Shown piece by piece: positions 34,823 to 44,069 of a DNA stretch of 64,000 bases. How positions within the stretch are numbered: the stretch's first letter is position 1; each line of letters starts with the position of its first letter. The DNA lies in the NCBI GenBank assembly GCA_028688145.1, contig JAQTYU010000006.1, positions 102,864 to 166,863 of the forward strand, given 5' to 3'. The position numbers were made by a program, and so were the translations under genes. The stretch comes from Thiotrichaceae bacterium (GTDB taxonomy: Bacteria; Pseudomonadota; Gammaproteobacteria; Beggiatoales; Beggiatoaceae). Under the pieces are notes generated by a model. That model did not search any database, was not told where the DNA came from, and saw only the letters and a list, made by a program, of their open reading frames with translations.

Positions 34823-35099
34823 TTATAATCCTCATTTAATGTATGTTGTCATTCATTGTAGTGATTAAACTTTTCTATTAATACGCATACATTTTAATTA
34901 GCCGACAGAAAGACGAGAGCCTAAAAAACCTTGCTTTAAAATCAGTAAGTCATGTAGGTATTTCTCAAAAAACATGGTAAAGTTTGAGTCTAAATACCTC
35001 TGTTTCTGACGATAGAATACCGAGAGCAGGACGATAGAACTTATAAAATTTCTCCAATAAATTCAAATAGATTTCAACAAACCCACTGGTTATGAAACC

Positions 35100-36776
35100 A
35101 TGCAACAGCTAACCGCCGCCCTGCTCAAATACATCCCGATTTATCCCGAAGAAAGCACCCACTACAATCCCTCAGTCACGCGCCACGAATTGCTGCAAAA
35201 ATTGCAACAAGACACGCAAAAATCTGAGGCAGAAATCTTGCTTTATTTGGCGATGTTAGAACGTCTTTTAAGCAGTGTTGCGGTCTTAAATCCTGAAGCC
35301 TTGGCGCAAGCTCAGTGGCAATTTGTTTCTTTTCCCGCACAATTGAATGCGCGTGCATTTTTACAAGTATTTTGTGATAGCGAGCAAAATATCTTAGAGC
35401 CGCATTTTTGGCATGTGTCACCGATAACCTCGGCGCACAGACAAGAACAACAGCACAGCTTCTTAAAATATTTAGAACAACAACGGGTTAAAAATCACCA
35501 AAATCATGCCGCAAAACCGATACGCCACTGTTCAATTTCAGCGGCATTGATTCGTTTAGATGAGCAATTTTTATTGCATCAACGTAGTGCAGAAGCGATT
35601 CGTGATAATAATGGGGAATATAACTTTATTGGTGGGCGTACCAAACTTGAGGATATGGCGTTTTTAAAACAGCTCTCTTTGAGCGAAAAAATAGCCTTAC
35701 TCGAAAATCCTGCGAATTTACCAAAACAAGTCATTGAAGCCACTTTACAGCGTGAAATCCGTGAGGAAACAACTTTAGAATTCGGACGAGATTATCAGTT
35801 TCAATTGTGGAAAACATTACCGCCTTATTGCAAATTATCTGGGGCTTTCTATCGTTATTCCTTCACGGAATATCATTTTCATGTGTATACCTTGTCCTTA
35901 ACTCAACAAGGAATTTTACGGCTGTTGGCGTTTGAACAAGAAAATCCTCAGTTGTTTTCAAGATTTGATGTTTCAGAATTAACCGAGGAAAAAATAGCTT
36001 CAGGAAAAAAAGCCTATTTGGATGCCTTAAAAAGTGCATTCAGCAGTCGTGTAGAATTTGAGGCTGCCTTGCAGCAAATCCCCAATGCTTTTGAAAATAG
36101 GTATGCTTCACAAATGAAAGAAATAATCCTGCCGTATAGTTCGCAACACACTTTGCGTTATGGTAAGTTGCGTTATGAAGAGAGACTCAACGTTAATTTT
36201 ACGGATGAACAATGCCAACTTTTATGCATATTAGGAGCTTATGCAAAAGGATTTAAATTCAATAGATTGGCTGAGAAAGAACTGGGGAGCTTAGCTCATT
36301 ATCAATGGGTAAAAGTGCTTAATATCGATTTACTGGAAAAAATTAAAGAACTTGCACGACTTTTACAACAAGCAGACTTCCCATTATTAGAACTTGAAGT
36401 CATTCATAGTCATTCTGTCGTACAGAATTATGTACGCTTTAGTATTGAGCCAGAGGCTATTTTTTTCGACGAAAAGCACTTCAATTATCAACTAATTAAA
36501 CCTGATGATAAACATGACTGGCGTATTCAAGTAACACGTCTAGCAATCTGCAACCCATGGGTAAACATTGAAGAGGAAAAAAGTTGTGCATTGGAGGGTA
36601 GTTTTGTACAACAGCTCAAAGAGGTGGCATTGGGAAGACTTTCATTTCATAACAACAAAGGACTAGACTCTAATCTTAGAAAACAACTAGATACTGATAT
36701 TAACCGCTTGGGATTACGCAAATTGGTGCGTATTCAGAATAAAATTTATCGTTTTACTTGTCAGCATATCTTGTAA
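35100..36776 (+). CDS. Nudix-like protein next to a restriction-modification enzyme
   Basis: 558 residues, cytoplasmic. About residues 140-290 form a Nudix hydrolase-like domain: HCSISAALIRLDEQFLLHQR, GEYNFIGGRTKLEDM, and a catalytic helix REIREETTLEFG (218-229). A 30-residue insertion lies between the Gly and the REIREE part of the Nudix box, so the signature is atypical. Flanking N-terminal (1-130) and C-terminal (300-558) regions are unrecognised. It lies upstream of, and reads toward, the Type IIG-like enzyme, with a 112-base gap. A link to nucleotide-based defence is a guess. Confidence 0.75.
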   Translation: MQQLTAALLKYIPIYPEESTHYNPSVTRHELLQKLQQDTQKSEAEILLYLAMLERLLSSVAVLNPEALAQAQWQFVSFPAQLNARAFLQVFCDSEQNILEPHFWHVSPITSAHRQEQQHSFLKYLEQQRVKNHQNHAAKPIRHCSISAALIRLDEQFLLHQRSAEAIRDNNGEYNFIGGRTKLEDMAFLKQLSLSEKIALLENPANLPKQVIEATLQREIREETTLEFGRDYQFQLWKTLPPYCKLSGAFYRYSFTEYHFHVYTLSLTQQGILRLLAFEQENPQLFSRFDVSELTEEKIASGKKAYLDALKSAFSSRVEFEAALQQIPNAFENRYASQMKEIILPYSSQHTLRYGKLRYEERLNVNFTDEQCQLLCILGAYAKGFKFNRLAEKELGSLAHYQWVKVLNIDLLEKIKELARLLQQADFPLLELEVIHSHSVVQNYVRFSIEPEAIFFDEKHFNYQLIKPDDKHDWRIQVTRLAICNPWVNIEEEKSCALEGSFVQQLKEVALGRLSFHNNKGLDSNLRKQLDTDINRLGLRKLVRIQNKIYRFTCQHIL

Positions 36777-36888
36777 ATTTAGCATTACCGAATTTTACAG
36801 TATAAACAAGTCTGTAAACTCGTCTCATTTTCCCTGTCTCAGATAATTTGCTAAAATCACAGGTCTTTCCCCATCCGCAGGTTTTCCC

Positions 36889-39800
36889 ATGTCTCTTTCT
36901 CTCAAAGCTAATCATAAAGTTGTCACTGAATATTATCGTGAAATGCAAAAGGCTAGGGAAACTATGCAGTTGCATGAAGGGGCGGTCGCGCCGCATTTTG
37001 CGACTTTGCTGCGTTATTGTTTGGGGCAGTCGCCACAATTAACACTTGTTGAGCAATATTCGATTAAGCGTGATGGGCGTAAACCTTTGCGGGCTGATGG
37101 TGCGCTGGTTGATAAGCAAACCAATGTTTTGTTGTATGGGATTTGGGAAGCCAAAGATTCTAAAGATAAGCTAGAAAAAGAAGTTAAAAGCAAATTTAAA
37201 GATGGCTATCCCGCTGATAATATTCTGTTTCAAAGTCCTGACCAAGTCATTTTATATCAGTATGGCAATGAAATTTTTAATAAGTCGATTACGGAAAACC
37301 CTGAACATTTGATTACTTGTTTAGAGCTGTTTTTGAGTTATAAACCGCCCGTTTATGCGCAATGGGAAGAAGCTGTTGGCGCATTTAAAGAAAAAGTGGG
37401 CGAATTGGGACGGGCTTTGGTGCTGATTATTTTGGGCGAGCTGAAAACCAATAAGGCTTTTAAAACCGCGTTTCAGAATTTCAGCATTTTGTGTCAGGCA
37501 GCGATTAATCCGAATTTGGCACAGTCTGCGGTGATTGAAATGTTAGTGCAGCATTTATTAACAGAACGCTTGTTTCGCACGATTTTCAATAATGCCGACT
37601 TTATTAGTAAAAATGTGATTGCGAAAGAAATTGAAAAGGTGATTCAAGCCCTGACTTCAGAGTCTTTTAGTCGTTATGAGTTTCTGAAAAGCTTAGATAG
37701 ATTTTATGTCGCTATTGAAGAAACCGCGAGCACAATTCACGCTTATAGTCGTAAGCAGGATTTTTTAAATGCGGTGTATGAGAACTTTTTCCAAGGTTTT
37801 GCAGTAAAAGTAGCAGATACGCATGGGATTGTGTACACGCCGCAGCCGATTGTTGATTTTATGGTGAATTCGGTGCAAGAAATCCTGAAACGTGAATTTA
37901 ATCAGGATTTATCTAGTGAGAATGTGCATGTGCTCGACCCGTTTACGGGAACGGGAAATTTCATTTTGCGGGTGATGCAGGAAATTGGGGCGAATACCCA
38001 TGATTTGAACGTGAAAGAGAAGTTTAAGCATAAGTATGAAAACGAGTTACATTGCAATGAAATCATGCTGTTACCGTATTATATCGCGAGCATGAATATT
38101 GAACATGCCTATTATGAATACATGAAGAAATACAAACCATTCAAAGGTATTTGCTTGGTTGACACTTTTGAATTGGCTGAGCCAAAACAAGGGAGATTTA
38201 GTTTTGTGCCTGAGAATACGGAGCGTGTAAATTCGCAAAAAGCTGCGCCTATTTTTGTGATTATTGGCAATCCTCCGTATAACGTGGGACAACAGAACGA
38301 AAACGATAATAATAAGAATCGGAAATATCCGCATCTCGATGGTGTGATTGAACAGAATTATGCGAAAAATTCTAAAGCGACCAATAAAAATTCTTTGTCA
38401 GATGCGTATGTTAAAGCGTTTGCGTGGGCAACAGAGCGTTTACAAGACCAAGAAAATGGAATTATTGCTTTTGTAACCAATAATGGTTTTTTAGATGGGA
38501 TTGCAACCGATGGAATGCGTAAACATTTAGAGTCTACGTTTGATAAAATCTATGTTTTCGATTTGGGTGGAAATTCTCGTAAAACTGACGATGATTTAGG
38601 GAATGTATTTGGTATTCGTGTCGGTGTTGCCATTACGATTCTAGTGAAAAATGGAAAAAACTTATCCGAAATTTGTTATACCCGCATTATGAAAAATGGG
38701 AGAAAATCTGAAAAACTTGCTTATTTAAATACAACACGGCATATTTTCAACTTAGATTTACAACACATTGTACCCGACAAGAAAAATAACTGGCTCACAG
38801 AGGGTTTAAAAGCCGATTTTGAAACCTTTGCACCCCTCGGCTCAAAAGAAGGTAAGGGCACTGAAAATCAAGCGCAGAGCGTGATTTTTAAAGTATATGG
38901 GCGGGGCGTTGCAACCAGTCGTGATGCTTGGGCTTACAACTTCAATTCTGAAGAACTTACCCAAAATATGCTTTCAACTATTGATAGTTATAACGAGCAT
39001 GTTTTTAAGTTTTCGCGTTTAGAAACTAAGCAAAATATTGATGATTTCGTAACTTATGACGATCATAAACTCAGTTGGAGCCGTGATTTAAAATTAGATT
39101 TACAACGTGGCAAATATGCTGAGTTTAAAGCTGAAAAAATCAGGCTTTCTCTCTATCGTCCATTTACCAAAAAGTTCTTGTTTCTTGACAGAATGATGAA
39201 TGAAGAAGTTTATCAATTTCCTAGTATTTTCCCAACGCCTGAAGCTGAACAAGAAAATCGGATTATTTGTGTCAGTGATAAAGGTTACAGAGCGAACTAT
39301 GGTGTATTAATAACAAATTTAATTCCAGAACTTCACTTATGTGCAAGTGTTGATGCTATCCAAACGTTCCCCTTCTACATTTACAACGAAGACGGCAGCC
39401 ATCGCCAAGAAAATCTTACTGACTGGGCATTAAAAGACTATCAAGCCCACTATGCTGATGAAAGTATTAGCAAATGGGATATTTTCTATTATGTTTACGG
39501 CTTGCTGCATCATCAAGGCTATCGCGACAAATACGCCGCCAACTTAAAACGCGAACTCCCCAGAATTCCCAAACTCAAAGATTTCTGGAAACTCAGCCAC
39601 GCAGGCAAAAAACTCGCAGAATTGCACTTAAATTACGAAACCCAAAAAGAATATCCGCTGCAAACTCAAAGCAATGGGCAAATTGATTGGCGCGTCGAAA
39701 AAATGCGTTTTAACAAAGAAAAGACCGCGATTAAATACAACGACAGCCTCACATTAAGCGGCATTCCCCCCGAAGCCTTGGAATATAAACTGGGAAATCG

Positions 39801-39981
39801 CTCGGCACTGGATTGGATAATTGACCAGTACCAAATCAGCACCGACAAACGCAGCGGCATCACCAACGACCCGAATAATCTCGAAGATGAAAGCTATATT
39901 GTGAAATTAATCATGAGAATCGTGACGGTGAGCGTGGAAACGGTGGGGTTGGTGCGGGAAATTAGTGGGTGTGAATTGTAA
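36889..39981 (+). CDS. Single-chain Type IIG/ISP-like restriction-modification enzyme
   Basis: 1030 residues. N-terminal PD-(D/E)XK-type nuclease: Asp70 in RADGALV and Glu87-Ala-Lys89 in WEAKD. Helical linker to about 300, then an N6-adenine methyltransferase with motif I LDPFTGTGNF (about 349-358) and motif IV NPPY (461-464), followed by a target-recognition region and a C-terminal specificity-type domain. No helicase (DEAD or Walker A) is present, so it resembles the stand-alone restriction-methylation enzymes rather than the true Type ISP translocases. One polypeptide can cut and methylate DNA. It is the likely defence core of the island. Its 3' end is immediately followed by a repeat at 39979. 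Confidence 0.92.
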   Translation: MSLSLKANHKVVTEYYREMQKARETMQLHEGAVAPHFATLLRYCLGQSPQLTLVEQYSIKRDGRKPLRADGALVDKQTNVLLYGIWEAKDSKDKLEKEVKSKFKDGYPADNILFQSPDQVILYQYGNEIFNKSITENPEHLITCLELFLSYKPPVYAQWEEAVGAFKEKVGELGRALVLIILGELKTNKAFKTAFQNFSILCQAAINPNLAQSAVIEMLVQHLLTERLFRTIFNNADFISKNVIAKEIEKVIQALTSESFSRYEFLKSLDRFYVAIEETASTIHAYSRKQDFLNAVYENFFQGFAVKVADTHGIVYTPQPIVDFMVNSVQEILKREFNQDLSSENVHVLDPFTGTGNFILRVMQEIGANTHDLNVKEKFKHKYENELHCNEIMLLPYYIASMNIEHAYYEYMKKYKPFKGICLVDTFELAEPKQGRFSFVPENTERVNSQKAAPIFVIIGNPPYNVGQQNENDNNKNRKYPHLDGVIEQNYAKNSKATNKNSLSDAYVKAFAWATERLQDQENGIIAFVTNNGFLDGIATDGMRKHLESTFDKIYVFDLGGNSRKTDDDLGNVFGIRVGVAITILVKNGKNLSEICYTRIMKNGRKSEKLAYLNTTRHIFNLDLQHIVPDKKNNWLTEGLKADFETFAPLGSKEGKGTENQAQSVIFKVYGRGVATSRDAWAYNFNSEELTQNMLSTIDSYNEHVFKFSRLETKQNIDDFVTYDDHKLSWSRDLKLDLQRGKYAEFKAEKIRLSLYRPFTKKFLFLDRMMNEEVYQFPSIFPTPEAEQENRIICVSDKGYRANYGVLITNLIPELHLCASVDAIQTFPFYIYNEDGSHRQENLTDWALKDYQAHYADESISKWDIFYYVYGLLHHQGYRDKYAANLKRELPRIPKLKDFWKLSHAGKKLAELHLNYETQKEYPLQTQSNGQIDWRVEKMRFNKEKTAIKYNDSLTLSGIPPEALEYKLGNRSALDWIIDQYQISTDKRSGITNDPNNLEDESYIVKLIMRIVTVSVETVGLVREISGCEL

Positions 39982-40045
39982 ACTGCACCCCTAAATCCCC
40001 TAAAGAGGGCTTTAACCTCCCCCTTTGAAAAAGGGGGAAAGCTTA
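39979..40045. repeat. GCGCCCC-type element, worn, with C-rich hairpin
   Basis: Begins AAACTGCACCCCTAAATCCC just at the end of the restriction enzyme gene and contains a TCCCCCTTT-GAA-AAAGGGGGA hairpin at 40018-40038. The same hairpin core recurs at 62990-63010. Confidence 0.6.
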
Positions 40046-40071
40046 AAGAATATCCTCTACCTGACTAACGC

Positions 40072-42342
40072 TTAAAACGGCAAATCCAAACGATAGCCGC
40101 CCGTATTCGTATTTATGTACAACACTGTTCCCACTGTGCCATCGCTAGGATGCGCCACTGTCACCGCTGCAAGCGTATAAACTTTATCGCTTTGAGAAGT
40201 GATGGGTTCATTCAATAAACTAATCGGTGTCCATGTTTGCCCCGCATCAACACTATGCAATATTTGCGTGCTAAACACAGTTTGCGAAGCATATTGCGTC
40301 ACAAATACCGCATATAAATGATTGGCATCTTTCGGATCAGCCGCCACCCGCAACAGTGGACTATAATCGCTGGGCGTGCCATACATTGCCACCGTTTGCG
40401 TTAAACCCGTACTTTGCCATGTTTGCCCTTGATCCGTACTTTTTAATAAATCCACCGCAACTAACAAGGGAAAAACTTCAACAGAATTACTCATCTTCGC
40501 TGATAAAACATACAAAACTTCACCCTGCACACCGCCCACAAACACATCATAAGCATCATTCAAGCTAGGGGCGATGCGCTGCCAAGTTTGCGCGGTACGC
40601 ATAAAAAGTGCGGTTTGCAAGCCGACAAAGTCTCCCGAGAAAACCTTAGTTAATAAGTAGCTGGTATTCAAAGGTGAGAACACCACTTTTGCAATCGAAG
40701 GGTACAAGACTTGTTGTGAATCGCTATGTGTTAAACCTTCTTCTTGTTTAAACCACGTATTCCCACCATCTTCACTTTTAAACAAATAATCCACCACACT
40801 GAGATAGGCTTGTTTTGAGTCGTAAGGTGAAACCGCAAAATAATACGCACTCGCTGAATAATTTGGATAAACAGACAACACTAATTTACTCGGTGCTGCC
40901 CAAGTGTCGCCCTTATTAGCAGAAGTATAAATGTGTCCTGCCTTGTTGGTATAAATGTAAATCCGATCTTGCGCCACTGCCATAGTGCTGATGTCAGTGT
41001 CGTAGGCTAAAAAGTCCCGATTCAAAAATGTCCATGTGTCGCCATAATCCGTACTATAAAACGGCATCCGTTGATTATTGGCATAAAGCACATGGGAGAA
41101 TTGAGAACCCGTCAGCACTGGATTAGCAGACTTATCAACGGGAATCCACTCCCAAGTTTCCCCCGCATTATTACTCTGAAAAGCAATGTTCTGACTCTTA
41201 CTGCTGGCATAAACCACGCTCGGCTGTTGCGGATTAATTTTTAAATAATCCAAACTCATGCTGGGTAAACCCGTGTTGCGCTGTAACCATGAGCTATTAA
41301 TTTGTAATTGAAATAACTGTCCCGCATTGGCAGTGCTGATATAAGCATTCGCCCCTTCCGCAGCAATTGCCACCACAGGTTGCGCTTCAGGATTATTTGC
41401 CCGAGGAGCTTGCCATGTGCTGCCTTGGTCACTGCTGGTAAATAAGCCCTGTGACGTGCCCAATAACAACAGCGGCTTGCCATTTTGCAAAGTTATACCG
41501 AAAACGTGGGTCATATAACCCGTGTCGGACAAGGCTTGATTATTGACTTTAACCGTGCTGGTTTGCCATGTTTTACCCGTGTCATCCGTGCGATGTAGTT
41601 TCACCAAACCATCACTATAGGAGGTGAGATACAGAATATTAGGATGGTCGCCTTCAAACGCGAATCCTGTGGGAGCACTTATCATTTCGGGAACAGGTAA
41701 TACTTGCCAAATTTTGCCACGATTGGTACTAAAAACGAGATTGGAATGATCCAGTGCGAATAAACGTTCAGGGTCTTGCGGATGCAAATACAAAGCTTGA
41801 AGACTGTAACCATCATAAGCATTATTCGATAAGCCATCGGAATAGCTTTGCCAAGAATTCCCCGCATCATTGCTGACATAAATTCCATGACCGAAAGAGG
41901 CTGCATAAACAATATTAGAATCCGTGGGATGAACCATCACGTCAGAAATACGTTTGATGGTCAAACTCCGCCCATAACCGCCTGTCGTATAAGCTTGAAT
42001 CCCGACATCACTACGCACCCAATTTTTTCCGCCATCGCTGCTTTTCGACAATACGCTGGTTTCTCCTCCAGAACTCTCAATCGCTGCATAAAGGATATTG
42101 CTATTTTTCGGGTCGATTGCCAAACGATTCCATGCACCGCTGGCTTTAGGGCTGACCTGCGTCCAACGATAATAATGGGCATTGTTGGCAACACTGCTGG
42201 GAAAAGAAAGGGCGGTTGTGGGAACGGGAGTGCTAGGAGTAGGCGTTGAAGGTGTGGGCGTGGATGAACTGCTATCACCGCCACCCCCGCCGCAGGCGGT
42301 GAGACTACACAATATCAGTATAAAACTCGAAATACGTAGCAT
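40072..42342 (-). CDS. Asp-box (BNR) beta-propeller lipoprotein
   Basis: 756 residues from the ATG at 42342, which has CAGGAG 8 bases ahead; a longer frame from 42372 lacks this. Lipobox LTAC followed by Gly-rich and Ser/Thr/Pro-rich linker indicates an outer-membrane or surface lipoprotein. At least eleven Asp-box repeats of the S-x-D-x-G-x-x-W type (SSDGGKNW, TDDTGKTW, SEDGGNTW, SVDAGQTW) fill the mature part, the sialidase/VPS10-like propeller arrangement. No catalytic sialidase Arg or Tyr pattern was recognised, so a binding role is more likely than glycosidase. Confidence 0.88.
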   Translation of the reverse strand: MLRISSFILILCSLTACGGGGGDSSSSTPTPSTPTPSTPVPTTALSFPSSVANNAHYYRWTQVSPKASGAWNRLAIDPKNSNILYAAIESSGGETSVLSKSSDGGKNWVRSDVGIQAYTTGGYGRSLTIKRISDVMVHPTDSNIVYAASFGHGIYVSNDAGNSWQSYSDGLSNNAYDGYSLQALYLHPQDPERLFALDHSNLVFSTNRGKIWQVLPVPEMISAPTGFAFEGDHPNILYLTSYSDGLVKLHRTDDTGKTWQTSTVKVNNQALSDTGYMTHVFGITLQNGKPLLLLGTSQGLFTSSDQGSTWQAPRANNPEAQPVVAIAAEGANAYISTANAGQLFQLQINSSWLQRNTGLPSMSLDYLKINPQQPSVVYASSKSQNIAFQSNNAGETWEWIPVDKSANPVLTGSQFSHVLYANNQRMPFYSTDYGDTWTFLNRDFLAYDTDISTMAVAQDRIYIYTNKAGHIYTSANKGDTWAAPSKLVLSVYPNYSASAYYFAVSPYDSKQAYLSVVDYLFKSEDGGNTWFKQEEGLTHSDSQQVLYPSIAKVVFSPLNTSYLLTKVFSGDFVGLQTALFMRTAQTWQRIAPSLNDAYDVFVGGVQGEVLYVLSAKMSNSVEVFPLLVAVDLLKSTDQGQTWQSTGLTQTVAMYGTPSDYSPLLRVAADPKDANHLYAVFVTQYASQTVFSTQILHSVDAGQTWTPISLLNEPITSQSDKVYTLAAVTVAHPSDGTVGTVLYINTNTGGYRLDLPF

Positions 42343-42456
42343 TAAAACTCCTGAGTGCTTAAGACTATTCAAACTGCATTGTAGTTGAAATAAATTCCTT
42401 GTAAAACTTGGCAGTTTGCCATACTAACGTAGCTTTCTAATCCGAATTGCCTACTT

Positions 42457-42462
42457 TATAAT
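42457..42462 (+). promoter_or_regulatory. Candidate -10 box for the zinc-ribbon nuclease gene
   Basis: TATAAT at 42457-42462, 33 bases before the ATG at 42495; the -35 (TTTCTA at 42434-42439, spacing 17) is weak. Confidence 0.35.
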
Positions 42463-42494
42463 AGACAATTGATTGCTAAGGACAGGACTCAAAC

Positions 42495-43565
42495 ATGGCA
42501 GTGCTCCGTTGTGCAAGTTGTGGATATTTGCGAGAAGTTGGAAATCAGTACATTGACAAAACTGTTGCCTGTCCCCTCTGCAAAAAAGCGGCGGTCGTGC
42601 ATGAAACCGTGGTACTGATTCAAAAATTAAACGAAAGAATCGCGCAACTGAAACAAATAGCTGTCGAAGCCAACGCGAAAGCCGCCGCTACAAATCCTGA
42701 AAGTTTGGTGAGTTTATTTAATACTTTTAATCAAACCCCCGCTCCCAAATCAACACCAGCTAAAACGCCCGCCGCCAAAACGCCCGTTAAAAAATTAGAT
42801 AAAGGCTATGCCTTTGCCAATGAAAAAGATTTTCCGTTTGAAAATAATCTGAGCAGCTTGCAACACTGGTTCAGCAGCCGTCGCATTACGTTGACGCTGG
42901 AAGATGCAAAAATGGATATTTCGGGATATTTTGACGAGGTTGCCGTTGAATTGGGCGATAATTACGCGTTGTTCAGTAAATTAATTGCATCGATTAAACG
43001 CCAGCAACTCACAGAAAAGCCCACAGTTCGCGTATCTTTCAAAGGTTATGCTGAAGCTGATATTAAGAAAATAAAAGCTTTTGTCGAATTTTTATACAAA
43101 TGTGCCTTTATTGCGCGTTACAATCTCGACCAAAAAACCAAAGACGCGCTGTATTTATCCTTGCAACCCGCCCGCAAAATTGTCAATTTTTTCAATGGCG
43201 ACTGGCTGGAATGGTATGTGTTTATGAAAGTGACTTCGTTGCTCTGGGAACGTAAGTTAAACTTTGGTTATTTTCGTAGTGGGAAAATTAGCTTTGAAAA
43301 CAATGAGCACAACGAAATTGATTTGTTCTTTCTGATAGAAAACAAAATTCCATTGTGGATTGAATGTAAATCAGGCGAGTTTCGGGATTCGCTGCATAAA
43401 TATCAACAATTACGCAAGCGTTTGAATTTGAGCAAAGCCCAAGCGATGCTATTTGTGCTGGGCATCAGTGCAGAAGAAGCCGAGGCTTTAACCCAATCTT
43501 TTGATATTACCATTGTGAACGAGTCCACCTTTTTGACACATTTACCGCGCTTTCTCGCTGAATAA
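42495..43565 (+). CDS. Zinc-ribbon protein with C-terminal PD-(D/E)XK nuclease domain
   Basis: 356 residues. N-terminal zinc ribbon Cys6-x2-Cys9 and Cys26-x2-Cys29. A helix and an Ala/Pro/Lys linker lead to an unknown central domain (about 105-230). The C-terminal part has a PD-(D/E)XK nuclease core: Glu239 in GDWLEW, Glu274-Ile-Asp276 and Glu290-Cys-Lys292 (IECKSG). This core resembles DUF1887-type (Can2/Card1) nuclease domains that occur near CARF proteins, but no CARF domain or CRISPR array is here. Transcribed from its own promoter; it ends 15 bases before the convergent nfeD gene. Confidence 0.78.
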   Translation: MAVLRCASCGYLREVGNQYIDKTVACPLCKKAAVVHETVVLIQKLNERIAQLKQIAVEANAKAAATNPESLVSLFNTFNQTPAPKSTPAKTPAAKTPVKKLDKGYAFANEKDFPFENNLSSLQHWFSSRRITLTLEDAKMDISGYFDEVAVELGDNYALFSKLIASIKRQQLTEKPTVRVSFKGYAEADIKKIKAFVEFLYKCAFIARYNLDQKTKDALYLSLQPARKIVNFFNGDWLEWYVFMKVTSLLWERKLNFGYFRSGKISFENNEHNEIDLFFLIENKIPLWIECKSGEFRDSLHKYQQLRKRLNLSKAQAMLFVLGISAEEAEALTQSFDITIVNESTFLTHLPRFLAE

Positions 43566-43580
43566 GCGCGGTAGCCGCAT

Positions 43581-44057
43581 TTATTCAGGCTCTGAAGTCT
43601 CCAAAATTTCTTCTTCGTGCACAATGATAACCTCAAGGTGCATTCCCGAGACCTTCACAATTTTCACCCGCGTACCCTCAGGACAGTCTTCGCCTTCGAC
43701 GCGCCAAAAACTGCCATCAATTTGAACCTTGCCCATCCCATTAATAATTGGCTCAACCACGGTAAACACGCGCCCCAAATATTGCACGGTGCGCTCGTTT
43801 AACAAGGGTTGTTCGCTTTGAATGGGATTTTTTGCAAAATAGGCTCGCCCCAAAATCACAGAAATCAGCGCGATGATTGAATAAATAAATAATTGAGATT
43901 CAAAACTAAGATAAGGCATAAACATCACCAAAAAACCCAAGGCAATGGCAGCAATCCCAGTCCAGATAAAAAATGCACCAGGCAATAAAATCTCTAAAAT
44001 GAGCAACATGCTGCCAAATGCCCACCAGTGCCAATAAGTTGGATGAAGAAATTGCAC
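43581..44057 (-). CDS. nfeD: NfeD-family membrane protein
   Basis: 158 residues: three membrane segments (about 10-70) and a C-terminal OB-type beta domain (about 85-150), the short NfeD/YbbJ form without the protease domain. It follows the stomatin-like gene by 12 bases, the standard pair; NfeD and SPFH proteins work together in membrane-microdomain quality control. No ClpP-like serine protease module is present here. Confidence 0.9.
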   Translation of the reverse strand: MQFLHPTYWHWWAFGSMLLILEILLPGAFFIWTGIAAIALGFLVMFMPYLSFESQLFIYSIIALISVILGRAYFAKNPIQSEQPLLNERTVQYLGRVFTVVEPIINGMGKVQIDGSFWRVEGEDCPEGTRVKIVKVSGMHLEVIIVHEEEILETSEPE

Positions 44058-44069
44058 TGAAATGCTCCT

